Shown: positions 16,562 to 25,374, numbered from the stretch's first letter. The stretch: 64,000 bases of DNA from Bradyrhizobium nitroreducens (GCF_002776695.1 NZ_LFJC01000003.1:4391981-4455980); one strand, 5' to 3'. Notes: generated by a model from the letters alone, not told the origin. Made by a program: numbers and translations.

Positions 16562-17184
16562 CTTAATTCCGGGTCGGATAAAGCTTTATTCAATTGAGCC
16601 TTGGGTAGCGCAATCTGGGCGGACGAGAAGGAAGTCCCAAGGGGTGGCCCTTCGGCCGGTAGCGGGAGATGGAACTTCCGGCCGTGGAACTAGGGCGTCA
16701 CAAAGAAAGTTCGAGTAAACCGCGCGACTCAAGTCATCTGAAAATTTCAGTCAAATCACGACGGCTCGCCGCGTGTTTGACAGCGATGTGCGAGGGGCGA
16801 GCAACATGATGTGTCATTGGGGCCACCCGGCCGCCCATTTGTTGCGGATGAGGGGTGCCGAATGCGCGAACACGCACATCACCTGCAGCGTTCGGTGCGA
16901 CGGCCGCCGAGGCGAGAACCCTCCTTTTCGGTTAATGGATGTTGCGATGCAATGCGGCTAGATGGTTAAGTCCGGCACATCGGCGGTCCTGGAAATGTCA
17001 GAGCGCCTTCGGCACGCGAGCAGCGGCGCCGTCCAACGTTGGAAACAGCGCAGGCGGAACGGCGGCAGGGGCCGGCCTGACAGCGCGCGGGCTCGCAGGC
17101 TGGTGATTTGCGTTTCGCCGGCAAGTATCGGCGAATGCCTCGCCGAAGGGAGAAGCCACCATGCGAGCAGGAAGGGATAGGCCG
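16562..17184. other. Spacer upstream of the MarR and dienelactone hydrolase genes
   Basis: About 600 bp with no gene I can support; the small open frames here lack ribosome sites and family features. It contains a perfect 12-nt palindrome at 16578-16589 and a 13-nt one (ctgaaa-a-tttcag) at 16738-16750. Confidence 0.5.
16578..16589. promoter_or_regulatory. Candidate MarR operator
   Basis: Perfect palindrome ataaagctttat, 17 bp upstream of the MarR-family start codon, followed at once by tcaattga. MarR proteins commonly repress themselves through such sites near their own promoter. No binding data; inferred from position and symmetry. Confidence 0.4.
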
Positions 17185-18072
17185 ATGAGCTTGGAAACCA
17201 CCATGACGTCCGACGTCGTCGGGCTGACGAAGGTCGCCCCGGTCTCGCGCCGCGGATTCATGAGCGCCACTGCGGCGGTCGCTGCCGGTTACACGCTTGC
17301 GGCCGGCCCCGTGCGCGCCGAGCCGATCACGACCGACAGCAATGGTCTCCAGGTCGGCGAGGCCAAGATCAAGGTCGGTTCCGAAGAGATGCCCGCCTAT
17401 TTCGCCCGCCCCGCCGGCAACACCAAGGCGCCGGTGATCATCGTGGCGATGGAGATTTTCGGCCTCCACGAATACGTCAAGGACGTGACGCGGCGCCTCG
17501 CCAAGCTCGGCGCGTTCGCAGTCGCGCCTGACTACTATTTCCGCAAGGGCGTCGACCTCACCAAGATCACCGACATCAAGGACCTGCTGCCGATCGTCAA
17601 CGCCAAGCCGGACGCCGAGCTGCTGTCCGATCTCGACGCGACGGCGGCGTGGGCGGGATCGCAGGGCGGCGACACTGCCAAGCTCGGCGTCATCGGTTTC
17701 TGCCGCGGCGGCCGCACGGTCTGGGAATACGCCGCCCACAGCGGCGCGCTCAAGGCCGGCGTTGCCTTCTACGGCACGGTGGTCGATCCCGCCAATCCGC
17801 TGTGGCCGAAGAGCCCGATGCAGCTCGCGCCCGAGATGAAGGCGCCGGTGCTCGGCCTCTACGGCGGTGCCGATACCGGCATTCCCGTCGCGCAGGTCGA
17901 GCAGATGAAGGCCGCGCTGGCCGAGAACAAGAAGACCGCCGAATTCAAGATCTATCCCGACGCGCCGCACGGCTTCCATGCCGATTACCGCGGCAGCTAT
18001 CGCAAGGATGCGGCGGAGGATGCCTGGAAGCAGGCGGAGGCCTGGTTCAAGAAATACGGCGTCCTGAGCTGA
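17185..18072 (+). CDS. Tat-exported dienelactone hydrolase-family protein
   Basis: An alpha/beta hydrolase with a twin-arginine leader (SRRGFMSATAAVAAGYTLAAG, about 21-41) and predicted cleavage near residue 45. The catalytic triad of the dienelactone hydrolase family is present: Cys173 in GFCRGG, Asp230 in GGADTG and His262 in PHGFH. The family hydrolyses cyclic ester bonds of lactones or carboxymethylene compounds; the periplasmic location suggests a different natural substrate from cytoplasmic ClcD. Two ATGs have ribosome-like sites; I chose 17185, but 17161 would add eight residues. Convergent with the serine hydrolase downstream. Confidence 0.87.
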   Translation: MSLETTMTSDVVGLTKVAPVSRRGFMSATAAVAAGYTLAAGPVRAEPITTDSNGLQVGEAKIKVGSEEMPAYFARPAGNTKAPVIIVAMEIFGLHEYVKDVTRRLAKLGAFAVAPDYYFRKGVDLTKITDIKDLLPIVNAKPDAELLSDLDATAAWAGSQGGDTAKLGVIGFCRGGRTVWEYAAHSGALKAGVAFYGTVVDPANPLWPKSPMQLAPEMKAPVLGLYGGADTGIPVAQVEQMKAALAENKKTAEFKIYPDAPHGFHADYRGSYRKDAAEDAWKQAEAWFKKYGVLS

Positions 18073-18087
18073 CGCCTGGTCAAGGCA

Positions 18088-18114
18088 AAAGGGCGGTCCT
18101 GGCGGCCGCCCTTT
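18088..18114. terminator. Bidirectional terminator between convergent hydrolase genes
   Basis: Nine-bp perfect stem aaagggcgg/ccgcccttt (18088-18096 and 18106-18114) with a 9-nt loop. The stem ends provide A/T tracts in both directions. It lies between the convergent genes ending at 18072 and 18131. Confidence 0.8.
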
Positions 18115-18130
18115 CTCCTTCAGCGAGGTC

Positions 18131-19396
18131 TCACTTCGTCATCGCGCCATAGACGATGTCCTGGACCTGCTCGCGATAATATTTCCTGAGCTCGCCGGGC
18201 GCGGCCGTCCCCACCACGACGACGAGACGCTCCTTGGGGTCGCAGAAGAACTGCGTTCCGTAGGCACCGTTCCAGGTGAATTCGCCGGGATTGCCGGGCA
18301 CCGACGACAGGCCCTCGCCGGTGCGGACGGCAACCGAAAGGCCGAAGCCGAAGCCGGCGCGATGCGGCTCGATGTTCGCCACGTTGTTCTTGATCTCGGG
18401 ACCGAGATGATTGGTCGTCATGTGGTGCACGGTCTTGGGCGAGAGGATGCGCTGGCCGTCGAGCTCGCCGCCGTTGAGCAGCATCTGGCCGAAGCGGATG
18501 TAGTCGCCGATCGTCGCAAACGAGCAGGCGCCGCCGCAGTCGAACTTGGTCGGCGTGTCCAGCAGCTTGATGGATTGCGGCTTGCCGGTCAGCGGATCGT
18601 TGGCAAAGGGGCGGGCGAGGCGAGGGCGCTGCGCGTCGGTCGGATGGAAGGTTGCGTCCTTCATGCCGAGCGGCTGCCAGACATTGGCGGCGAGATAGTC
18701 GCCGAGCTTCTGCTCGCTCACCTTCTCGACGACCGCGCCGAGGACGTCGATCGAGAAGCCGTATTCGAACTCGGTCGAGGGCTGATGCGCCAGCGGCAGC
18801 TTTGTGATGCGATCGATGAAGGCCTGGGTGTCGCCTTCGATCGCGGGCGCTGTGCCGTCAGGATATTGCCGCGCCACCGGGCTCGATGAGTCCGGCCTGC
18901 CGCCATACATCAATCCCGACGTATGCCGGTAGAGATCGTGGATGAAGATCGGCGAGGCCTGCGGCTCGAGCTTGAGCGCGCCGTTGGCCTCGGTCACGCC
19001 GACCTTCATGTCGGCAAAAGCGGGATAGTAGTTCGACAGCTTGGCCTGCAACGGCAGCCGGCCCTGCTCCATCAGCGTCAAGCCCGCGACCGCCGCCATC
19101 GGCTTGGTCATCGAGGCCAGCGCGAAGATCGCGTCGATGGGCATCGGCGTGCCCTTGTCCGGGTCGAGCATGCCATAGGCCTTGTAGTGCACCAGCTTGC
19201 CGTCACGCGCGATGGCGACGACCGCGCCGGGGACGCGCTTGGCGGCGATCTCGCGTGCGAAGAAATCGTCGAGACGGGTGAGCCCCTGCCTGGAAAAGCC
19301 GACATCGTCGGGGTTGGCTTCGGGCAGCGGTGCGGCGCGCGCTGCACCGAGCGTGATGACGGCAGCCGCCGCGACCATGGCGATCGTCTTGTTCAT
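18131..19396 (-). CDS. Exported EstB-like serine hydrolase (class C beta-lactamase fold)
   Basis: A 421-residue protein with a signal peptide (about 1-21, ending AARA). The SxxK active-site motif is SMTK (Ser95, Lys98). The second motif reads YGFSID rather than the YxN of true class C beta-lactamases, which matches the YSxxxD form of family VIII carboxylesterases such as EstB. The third motif region is probably WNGAYGT. It therefore more likely hydrolyses esters or peptides than acts as a resistance enzyme. It is a single gene, convergent with the dienelactone hydrolase and separated from it by a terminator. Confidence 0.87.
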   Translation of the reverse strand: MNKTIAMVAAAAVITLGAARAAPLPEANPDDVGFSRQGLTRLDDFFAREIAAKRVPGAVVAIARDGKLVHYKAYGMLDPDKGTPMPIDAIFALASMTKPMAAVAGLTLMEQGRLPLQAKLSNYYPAFADMKVGVTEANGALKLEPQASPIFIHDLYRHTSGLMYGGRPDSSSPVARQYPDGTAPAIEGDTQAFIDRITKLPLAHQPSTEFEYGFSIDVLGAVVEKVSEQKLGDYLAANVWQPLGMKDATFHPTDAQRPRLARPFANDPLTGKPQSIKLLDTPTKFDCGGACSFATIGDYIRFGQMLLNGGELDGQRILSPKTVHHMTTNHLGPEIKNNVANIEPHRAGFGFGLSVAVRTGEGLSSVPGNPGEFTWNGAYGTQFFCDPKERLVVVVGTAAPGELRKYYREQVQDIVYGAMTK

Positions 19397-19519
19397 TGCG
19401 TCCTCCCAGGAGGCGAGCTCTTGAGGTGCTGGCTCGCTCGACGCCTAGATCACGACCGCGCTGCGACGAAGTCAAGCGCGCGGCCGGCATGTCTGGGAGG
19501 CGCGGCCGCGTCGGAATCC

Positions 19520-20368
19520 CTATTGTCCTTCGCCCGCGCGCCACAGCGCGTCGAGGCCGTGCCGATAGGTCGGGTGGACCAGCGCGATGCCGAGCTCGTG
19601 CTTCAGTTTCGCATTGGAGACGCGGGCGCTGCTGGCATAGAAGCTCCGCGCCATCGCCGACATCTCGGCGGTGGCGAAATCCTCTTCGGGCGGCGGCGCA
19701 ACGCCCATCAGCTGTGCGGCATAGGCGATCACGTCCTGCGGCGGCGTCGGCTCGTCATCGCAGACGTTCCAGGTGCCGCCACCCTGGTGCGGGATCGCCG
19801 CCATGATCGCGCTCGCGATGTCGTCGACATGGATGCGGTTGAAGATCTGTCCGGGCTTGACGATGCGGCGGGCCGTTCCCGCGCGCAATGTCGCCAGCGC
19901 ATTGCGGCCGGGACCATAGATTCCGGCAAGCCGCAGGATCGCCGCATCGCCATGCGCAATGTCCATCCAGGCCTGCTCGGCGGCGACCCGCATGCGGGCG
20001 CGGTCGAGTGTCGACTGCGGCGGCGTAGTCTCGTCGACCCAGCCGCCGCCGTGATCACCGTAAACGCCGATGGTGGAGAGATAGACGATCTTGCGGCGGC
20101 CGGCCGCCAGCACGTCGCCGAACGCTGCGATGGCGGGGTCGCCGGCGGGGCCGGGCGGGATCGACACCAGAAGCACATCGGCGTCGCGAACCTGCTCGAC
20201 CGTCGCGCGTGCGGGGCGCTCACCGGAAAAGCCGTGCACCTCAATGCCGGCAAGGTCGTCCCGCTTTGCGGGATCGCGCACGGTGCCGGCGACATGGGAG
20301 AAGCCGCCGCCGAACCGGTGGACGAAGTGCTGGACGCTGTAGCCGAGGCCAAGGATGAAGAGCCGCAT
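19520..20368 (-). CDS. SDR-family NAD(P)-dependent epimerase/reductase (YeeZ-like)
   Basis: A 282-residue Rossmann protein starting MRLFILGLGYS, with the GxGxxG-like dinucleotide loop at the N-terminus. Other family landmarks are KIVYLSTIGVYGDHGG (catalytic Ser/Thr and Tyr region near 95-110), LRLAGIYGPGRNAL and FNRIHVDDIA. These are features of atypical SDR proteins related to YeeZ and to nucleoside-diphosphate-sugar epimerases. The start at 20368 is preferred over an upstream ATG because the fold begins directly there. The substrate cannot be deduced. It is divergent from the CbbY-like gene. Confidence 0.85.
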   Translation of the reverse strand: MRLFILGLGYSVQHFVHRFGGGFSHVAGTVRDPAKRDDLAGIEVHGFSGERPARATVEQVRDADVLLVSIPPGPAGDPAIAAFGDVLAAGRRKIVYLSTIGVYGDHGGGWVDETTPPQSTLDRARMRVAAEQAWMDIAHGDAAILRLAGIYGPGRNALATLRAGTARRIVKPGQIFNRIHVDDIASAIMAAIPHQGGGTWNVCDDEPTPPQDVIAYAAQLMGVAPPPEEDFATAEMSAMARSFYASSARVSNAKLKHELGIALVHPTYRHGLDALWRAGEGQ

Positions 20369-20514
20369 GCGTCTCCCGTGAGTGGTCGAAGTTCCCCTCC
20401 GCGCCATCGCGCGCCCTTCGCTCATAAGAGATTTTTGGGTCCGGCAAAAGATATTGCGATTTGTCTCGCCTCATGCGCCGGGCGATGGTCGGCTGTCAAA
20501 GGGAGGCACCGATC

Positions 20515-21261
20515 ATGCAGGCAGAAGCGCTCGTCTCAGTGCCGGCGGATGAGCTGATCCGGCGCGCGGCCGCGCTCATTTTCGATGTCGACGGCACCCT
20601 GGCCGAGACCGAGGAGCTGCATCGGCAGGCCTTCAACCACGCCTTCGCCCGCCACGGTCTCGACTGGCAGTGGGACCGCACGGTCTACAAGGACCTGCTG
20701 CGGGTGACCGGCGGCAAGGAGCGCATGCGCGCCTATCACGGAAGGCTGGACACGGCCTCACCCCTGACGGATGCGGACATTGCCGAGCTTCACCGCATCA
20801 AGACCGCGCATTATGCCGAGCTGATCGAAACCGGCTGCTGTCCGCTGCGGCCGGGCGTGATCGAGCTGCTCGCCGCGGCAAAGGCGCGCGGTCAGCGGCT
20901 TGCGATCGCGACCACGACCTCGCACGGCAACATCGATGCGCTGCTGTCGCAGGCGCTGGGCGCGAGCTGGGCCGCGGCGTTCGATACCATCGTCGCCGGC
21001 GACGATGTCAGCCACAAGAAGCCGGCGCCGGACGTCTATCTCGAAACGCTGGCGCGGCTGAAGCTGGGCGCGGCCGCGTGCGTTGCCATCGAGGATTCCG
21101 CCAATGGGCTGATCTCGGCTTCACGCGCCGGCATTCCGGTCCTGATCACCCGCAGCATGTTTTTCCGGGACGAGGATTTCAGCGCGGCGCGGTGCGTGCT
21201 GGACGACCTGTCGGAACTGGCCGCCAACCAAAAATTCGGAAAACAACCCCATGCACAGTAG
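20515..21261 (+). CDS. HAD-IA family phosphatase, CbbY-like
   Basis: A 248-residue haloacid dehalogenase-superfamily protein. Motif I is FDVDGTLAETEELH (nucleophile Asp), motif II is ATTTSHGN, the Lys is in DVSHKKPAPDVY and motif IV is EDSANG. The small helical cap and ETEELHRQAFNHAF stretch match CbbY/GPH-like phosphatases, which remove phosphate from xylulose-bisphosphate or similar sugar phosphates. A strong ribosome site (gggaggcacc) supports the ATG at 20515. No Calvin-cycle genes are nearby, so a cbb role is not shown. Confidence 0.87.
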   Translation: MQAEALVSVPADELIRRAAALIFDVDGTLAETEELHRQAFNHAFARHGLDWQWDRTVYKDLLRVTGGKERMRAYHGRLDTASPLTDADIAELHRIKTAHYAELIETGCCPLRPGVIELLAAAKARGQRLAIATTTSHGNIDALLSQALGASWAAAFDTIVAGDDVSHKKPAPDVYLETLARLKLGAAACVAIEDSANGLISASRAGIPVLITRSMFFRDEDFSAARCVLDDLSELAANQKFGKQPHAQ

Positions 21262-21285
21262 ATCACGGCAGCGTGACCATCGCGG

Positions 21286-21693
21286 TCAGTGCACCCTGTG
21301 GCTCGTTCTATCGTCTTCAGCCTGCTCGACAATCTGCGCAATCGGGCTCGATTGGTGATGCACCAGAAGCCAATCGTCGCCGACGCGGCGGAAATGGTTG
21401 GCGGCGGCCAGAGCGGTGCCGTCGACGATCTCGATGCAGAGCACGCGGGCGCTGTCGCCGTCGACGATCGCCTGCGGCTCGGCGCAGACGATCTGCGGTC
21501 TTTCAGGATTTTGCAGGATGTCGCGCCAGCTCCCGATCACGGTGGCGCGGCCGATGATCGCCGGCCAGCCGGGATGGATGCAGGAAATGGCGTCGTCGTC
21601 CGCCCACATCCGTTCCATGCCGTCGAAATCGCCGGCCGAAAAGGCGGCGTAGAAGGCCGCGTTGGCGGCGATGACCTTGGTGTCCTTTGTCAT
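21286..21693 (-). CDS. NTF2/SnoaL-like small protein
   Basis: A 135-residue alpha+beta barrel protein: an N-terminal helix pair (AANAAFYAAFSAGDFDGM) then WADDDAISCIHPGW and IGRATVIGSWRDIL. Conserved His residues appear in the last strands (ANHFRR, LLVHHQSSP). This fits the nuclear transport factor 2-like family, often annotated as a ketosteroid isomerase-related or DUF4440-type protein. The function is unknown. It is convergent with the HAD gene (24 bp gap) and precedes the start of the uxuB transcription unit's 3' end. Confidence 0.82.
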   Translation of the reverse strand: MTKDTKVIAANAAFYAAFSAGDFDGMERMWADDDAISCIHPGWPAIIGRATVIGSWRDILQNPERPQIVCAEPQAIVDGDSARVLCIEIVDGTALAAANHFRRVGDDWLLVHHQSSPIAQIVEQAEDDRTSHRVH

Positions 21694-21785
21694 GCTTCCC
21701 CGGTGCGGCAAGGACAGACAAAAAGCAAGCGCGACTTCCGTTCGGCCTGGTGTCCGATTTGGACCGCAGTGCAGCATTGTCCCGC

Positions 21786-23270
21786 TCAGGCCGAGACCAG
21801 CATCTCCACCGCCCGCCGCGCACCGTGCTTGTATAGACCGCCGAGCGCCGTCGTCACGGCCTCGCGCAGCCGCGGCTCGGCACCCAGCGGCCCGAACACT
21901 TTTTCCACCCCAAGCAATGCGGGCGCGAGCCGCTCGGCAACCGGCCCTGCCTCGCGCGCCAGCGCGGCGAGCTCGCCGGCAAGGGGATCGCGCACGTCGA
22001 TGGCGCGGCCCTGTTCGTCCGTTGCGGTGACGTAGCGCATCCAGCCGGCAACCGCGAGCGCATGCGTTGCGATCGGCAGGTTCTTGGCGAGGCGGTCCTG
22101 CATCGCGCCGAGCAGCCGCTGCGGCAGCTTTTGCGAGCCGTCCATCGCGATCTGCCAGGTGCGGTGATGCAGCGCCGGGTTGGAGAAGCGCTCGAGCAGC
22201 GAGGCGCGATAGGCGGCAAGGTCGGTGCCGGCAGGCATCGTCAGCGTCAGCGCCGCGTTCTCCATCACGCGCGCGGCGAGGCGCGCGAAATGCGGATCCT
22301 GCATGGTGTCCGCGATGGTCTCATAGCCCGCGAGATAGCCGAGATAGGCCAGCGCCGAATGGCTGGCATTGAGCAGCCGCAGCTTCATCAGCTCGAACGG
22401 CTTGACGTCGGTGACGAGCTCGACGCCGGCGGCGGCAAGGTCGGGCCGGCCGGCGGTGAAGCGGTCCTCGACCACCCATTGCGTGAAAGGCTCGGTCATC
22501 ACAGGCCAGGCGTCGCGAAAGCCCAGCGCGTTCGAGACGGCATCGCGGTCGGCATCCGTCGTTTCAGGAACGATGCGGTCGACCATGGTCGAGGGGAAGG
22601 CGGCATTGTCCGCGATCCACTTGCCGAGTTCCCTGGAGCGGAGCGCGGCGAACTGCGTCACGATGCGCTGCACGGTGTGGCCGTTGGCAGCGAGGTTGTC
22701 GCAGCACAGCACGGTGAAGGGCAAGGCGCCCAGCGCGCGCCGCCGTGCCAGCGCAGCGACGATGAAGCCGGGCGCCGAGCGCGGCGCGTCGAAATTGTTC
22801 AAATCGTGCACGACGTCGGGATGCCGCTCGTCGAGATCGCCGGTCTGCGGCGTGTGGCAATAGCCCTTCTCTGTGACCGTCAGCGAGACGATGCGGGTGG
22901 CGGGATCGGCCATCCGCTCGACCAGCGCTGCCGGGTTCTCGCGCGCGACGACGCTGTCGAGCAGCGCGCCGATCACGCGATGCTCGGTGCCCTCAGTGGC
23001 GCGTACGGCAACCGTGTAGAGATGATCCTGCGGGGCGAGGGCATCGCGCGTGTCCGGGCTGCGCAAGCTGGCGCCGATGATGCCCCAGGACGAGCTGCCG
23101 CCAGCAAGGCAATCGTCGATGACGACGGCCTGATGTGCGCGATGAAAGGCGCCGAGGCCGAGATGCACGATGCCGGGTGAAATGCGCGAGCGGTCGTAGG
23201 CCGGGCGGCGGACGGCCGGCGGCAACCGGTCGAGATTGGCGCTGCCAAGACGCACGGAACCTGGGCGCAT
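21786..23270 (-). CDS. uxuB: Mannitol dehydrogenase-family oxidoreductase, fructuronate reductase type
   Basis: A 494-residue NAD-dependent polyol/hexonate dehydrogenase. The N-terminal Rossmann part starts IVHLGLGAFHRAHQA and the second domain carries the family motif KLRLLNASHSALAYLG with the catalytic Lys region VKPFELMKLR. UxuB reduces D-fructuronate to D-mannonate, the substrate of the UxuA encoded at 28448. Placement divergent from the GntR regulator and TRAP transporter supports fructuronate reductase over mannitol dehydrogenase. Related family members (D-mannonate 5-dehydrogenase) do the same reaction in L-gulonate pathways. Confidence 0.86.
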   Translation of the reverse strand: MRPGSVRLGSANLDRLPPAVRRPAYDRSRISPGIVHLGLGAFHRAHQAVVIDDCLAGGSSSWGIIGASLRSPDTRDALAPQDHLYTVAVRATEGTEHRVIGALLDSVVARENPAALVERMADPATRIVSLTVTEKGYCHTPQTGDLDERHPDVVHDLNNFDAPRSAPGFIVAALARRRALGALPFTVLCCDNLAANGHTVQRIVTQFAALRSRELGKWIADNAAFPSTMVDRIVPETTDADRDAVSNALGFRDAWPVMTEPFTQWVVEDRFTAGRPDLAAAGVELVTDVKPFELMKLRLLNASHSALAYLGYLAGYETIADTMQDPHFARLAARVMENAALTLTMPAGTDLAAYRASLLERFSNPALHHRTWQIAMDGSQKLPQRLLGAMQDRLAKNLPIATHALAVAGWMRYVTATDEQGRAIDVRDPLAGELAALAREAGPVAERLAPALLGVEKVFGPLGAEPRLREAVTTALGGLYKHGARRAVEMLVSA

Positions 23271-23335
23271 GGACGTCTCCCCTTTGCTTTGCCGCTGCTT
23301 GACATGGCGCCTGGATCAGGTCAATGCTTCGGTCA

Positions 23336-23363
23336 ATTGGTAAGACCAATTTTCCAAAATTGG
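23336..23363. promoter_or_regulatory. Tandem operator palindromes for the GntR/UxuR-type regulator
   Basis: Palindrome attggt-aag-accaat at 23336-23350 has the TGGTnnnACCA core of FadR/UxuR-subfamily operators. A second perfect palindrome, ccaatttt-cc-aaaattgg, overlaps it at 23346-23363. They lie in the 142-bp divergent region between uxuB and the regulator, so one site could control both directions. Confidence 0.7.
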
Positions 23364-23412
23364 CGGGCCGCGGGCCGACAAGGCCCCGCGCGACCCTTTC
23401 GGGAGGACCAGC

Positions 23413-24216
23413 GTGCCGCTGGAAGCTGTGGAGGCGAGACGGCTTTATCGCCAGGTCGCCGATCAATTGCGAAGCCTGATCGACAGCGGCGAGTACGCGG
23501 TCGGCAGCCGCTTGCCGACCGAGCGCGAACTCGCCGAGCAGCTCAAGGTGTCCAGGCCGACGGTGCGCGAAGCCTTGATCGCGCTCGAGGTCGAAGGGCG
23601 CCTGCGCATCCGGGTCGGCTCCGGCATCTATGTGATCGAGCCCGCCGCAATCGCCGCGCCCGCAGCCGCCGCCGTCATCGAGGGGCCGTTCGAGCTGCTG
23701 CGCGCCCGCGAATTCCTCGAAAGTGCCATCGCCGAACAGGCCGCGCGCGTCGCGACCAAAGACGACATCGCCCGCATCGACGCGTCGCTGCTCGCGATGG
23801 AGAAGGTCGAGCATCCCGGCGAAGCCTCGATGGTGCACGACCGCGCCTTCCACGTCGCGATCGCCGGCAGTCTCGGCAATGCCGTTCTGGTGCGCGTGGT
23901 CGGCGAACTGTTCGACCAGCGCCTCAATCCCTATTTCGCGCAGCTTGCGCATTATTTCGAGAGCCCCGGCACCTGGCGCACCGCGCTCGACGAGCACCGC
24001 GCCGTACGCGAGGCGATCGCGGCGCATGATCACGACGCCGCGCGCGAGGCGATGCGCACCCATCTGGCGCGGTCGCAGGAGCGCTTCGCGCAGAATTTCG
24101 GTGCCGAGACCGCGGCAGGACCGGCTTCGGGGCGAAGCCGGGCGGCGCGGTCGCCGGCAAGACCTAAACCTGCGCCGAAGAAGAAGCGCACTAGGGGCGG
24201 CGGCACCCGGCGATGA
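23413..24216 (+). CDS. GntR/FadR-family regulator of the hexuronate locus (UxuR/ExuR-like)
   Basis: A 267-residue regulator starting at GTG (ribosome site gggagga). The winged-helix domain is at about 8-75 (GSRLPTERELAEQLKVSRPTV, then REALIALEVEGRLRIRVGSG), and the FCD ligand domain at about 92-220 with metal-binding Asp and His residues (MVHDRAFHVAI, DEHRAVREAIAAHD). The last 35 residues are an unusual Arg/Lys/Pro-rich tail that may add non-specific DNA binding. Divergent from uxuB and upstream of dctPQM, it likely represses both units until an aldohexuronate or hexonate binds. Confidence 0.9.
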   Translation: MPLEAVEARRLYRQVADQLRSLIDSGEYAVGSRLPTERELAEQLKVSRPTVREALIALEVEGRLRIRVGSGIYVIEPAAIAAPAAAAVIEGPFELLRAREFLESAIAEQAARVATKDDIARIDASLLAMEKVEHPGEASMVHDRAFHVAIAGSLGNAVLVRVVGELFDQRLNPYFAQLAHYFESPGTWRTALDEHRAVREAIAAHDHDAAREAMRTHLARSQERFAQNFGAETAAGPASGRSRAARSPARPKPAPKKKRTRGGGTRR

Positions 24217-24225
24217 GATTGGGCG

Positions 24226-24250
24226 GCCCGCATCCGCCTCGGACGCGGGC
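24226..24250 (+). promoter_or_regulatory. Hairpin between the GntR gene and dctP
   Basis: Stem gcccgc/gcgggc with an inner tccg/cgga pair and short loop, in the 71-bp gap before the TRAP binding protein. It has no T-run, so it may set differential expression or mRNA stability rather than end transcription. Confidence 0.35.
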
Positions 24251-24287
24251 GAACAAGAAGCAGACTTGAACAATGGAGGAAAAGTCA

Positions 24288-25265
24288 GTGTTGAAGAAAA
24301 TGACGATTGCAGCAGTAATTTCGGCTGCCGCGCTATTGGCTGCCACCCAGGCCGGCATGGCGCAGACCAAGCTCAAATGGGCCCATGTCTACGAGACCTC
24401 GGAGCCGTTCCACACCGCGTCCGTGTGGGCCGCACAGGAGATCAACAAGCGCACCAACGGGCGCTATGCGATCGACGTCTATCCGGCCTCGCAGCTCGGC
24501 AAGGAGGCCGACATCAACCAGGGCCTGTCGCTCGGCTCGGTCGACATCATCATCTCCGGCTCGAGCTTCGCGGCCAAGAGCTTCCCGCCGATCGGCGTGA
24601 CCTATTATCCCTACACCTTCCGCGATGCCGACCATCTGCTCGCCTACACCAAGAGCGACATCTTCAAGGAGCTCGCCAAGGGCTATGAGGACAAGAGCGG
24701 CCACCACATCGTCGCGGTGACCTATTACGGCGTGCGCCAGACCTCGTCGAACAAGCCGATCAAGACCTGCGCCGACATGAAGGGCCTGAAGATGCGCGTG
24801 CCTGACGTGCCGGCCTATCTCGCGATGCCGCGCGCCTGCGGCGCCAACACCGCGCCGATCGCCTTCGCCGAAGTCTATCTGGCGCTCCAGAACGGCACCG
24901 TCGAGGCGCAGGAGAACCCGTTGACCACGATCGAGGCCAAGAAGTTCTACGAGGTGCAGAAGCACATCGTGCTGACCGGCCATATCGTCGATCACCTCAA
25001 CACCGTGATCGCCGGCGCGCTGTGGAAGAAGCTGTCCGACGAGGACAAGAAGATCTTCACCGAAGTGGCGCAGGAAGCCGCCGCCAAGGCCACCGGCGAG
25101 ATCAAGCAGAACGAAGCCAAGCTGGTCGCCTTCTTCAAGGAGAAGGGCCTGACCGTGACCGAGGTCGACAAGAACGAGTTCCGCGACACCGTGCTGAAGA
25201 ACGTCGCGTTCGAGACCTTTGGCTACCGCAAGGCCGACTGGGAAAAGATCCAGGCGGTGAAATAG
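24288..25265 (+). CDS. dctP: TRAP transporter substrate-binding protein (DctP family)
   Basis: About 325 residues with a signal peptide (MLKKMTIAAVISAAALLAAT to AGMA). The mature protein starts TKLKWAHVYETSEPFHTASV and has the DctP core features DINQGLSLGSVDIIISG, GLKMRVPDVPAYL with its carboxylate-binding Arg, and NGTVEAQENP. It captures an organic acid in the periplasm for DctQM. Neighbouring uxuA and uxuB suggest hexuronates or aldonates as ligand. The GTG at 24288 sits 7 nt after ggagga, so it is preferred to the ATG at 24273, which overlaps that ribosome site. Confidence 0.92.
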   Translation: MLKKMTIAAVISAAALLAATQAGMAQTKLKWAHVYETSEPFHTASVWAAQEINKRTNGRYAIDVYPASQLGKEADINQGLSLGSVDIIISGSSFAAKSFPPIGVTYYPYTFRDADHLLAYTKSDIFKELAKGYEDKSGHHIVAVTYYGVRQTSSNKPIKTCADMKGLKMRVPDVPAYLAMPRACGANTAPIAFAEVYLALQNGTVEAQENPLTTIEAKKFYEVQKHIVLTGHIVDHLNTVIAGALWKKLSDEDKKIFTEVAQEAAAKATGEIKQNEAKLVAFFKEKGLTVTEVDKNEFRDTVLKNVAFETFGYRKADWEKIQAVK

Positions 25266-25273
25266 CACTGACT

Positions 25274-25374
25274 GTCATTCCGGGGCGGCGCGCAGGACCG
25301 GGCACAGCCCGGTCCGAGCACCGAACCCGGAATCTCGAGGTTCCGGGTTCTCGCTTCGCGAGCCCCGGAACGAC
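25274..25374. repeat. Palindromic repeat inside the TRAP operon
   Basis: A 101-nt element bounded by gtcattccgggg and ccccggaacgac, with nested hairpins: accgggc/gcccggt, gaacccggaa/ttccgggttc and tcgc/gcga. A close relative is at 56022-56103. It fills the space between dctP and dctQ. Confidence 0.88.

Noticed and set aside
20515..21261. Assignment of the HAD phosphatase as cbbY of a Calvin-cycle operon
   Set aside because: No RuBisCO or other cbb gene is nearby, and the HAD-IA motifs alone do not fix the substrate.
25274..25374. Possible insertion sequence remnant between dctP and dctQ
   Set aside because: No transposase coding trace and no flanking direct repeats that I can see; it matches the short palindromic repeat seen again at 56022.
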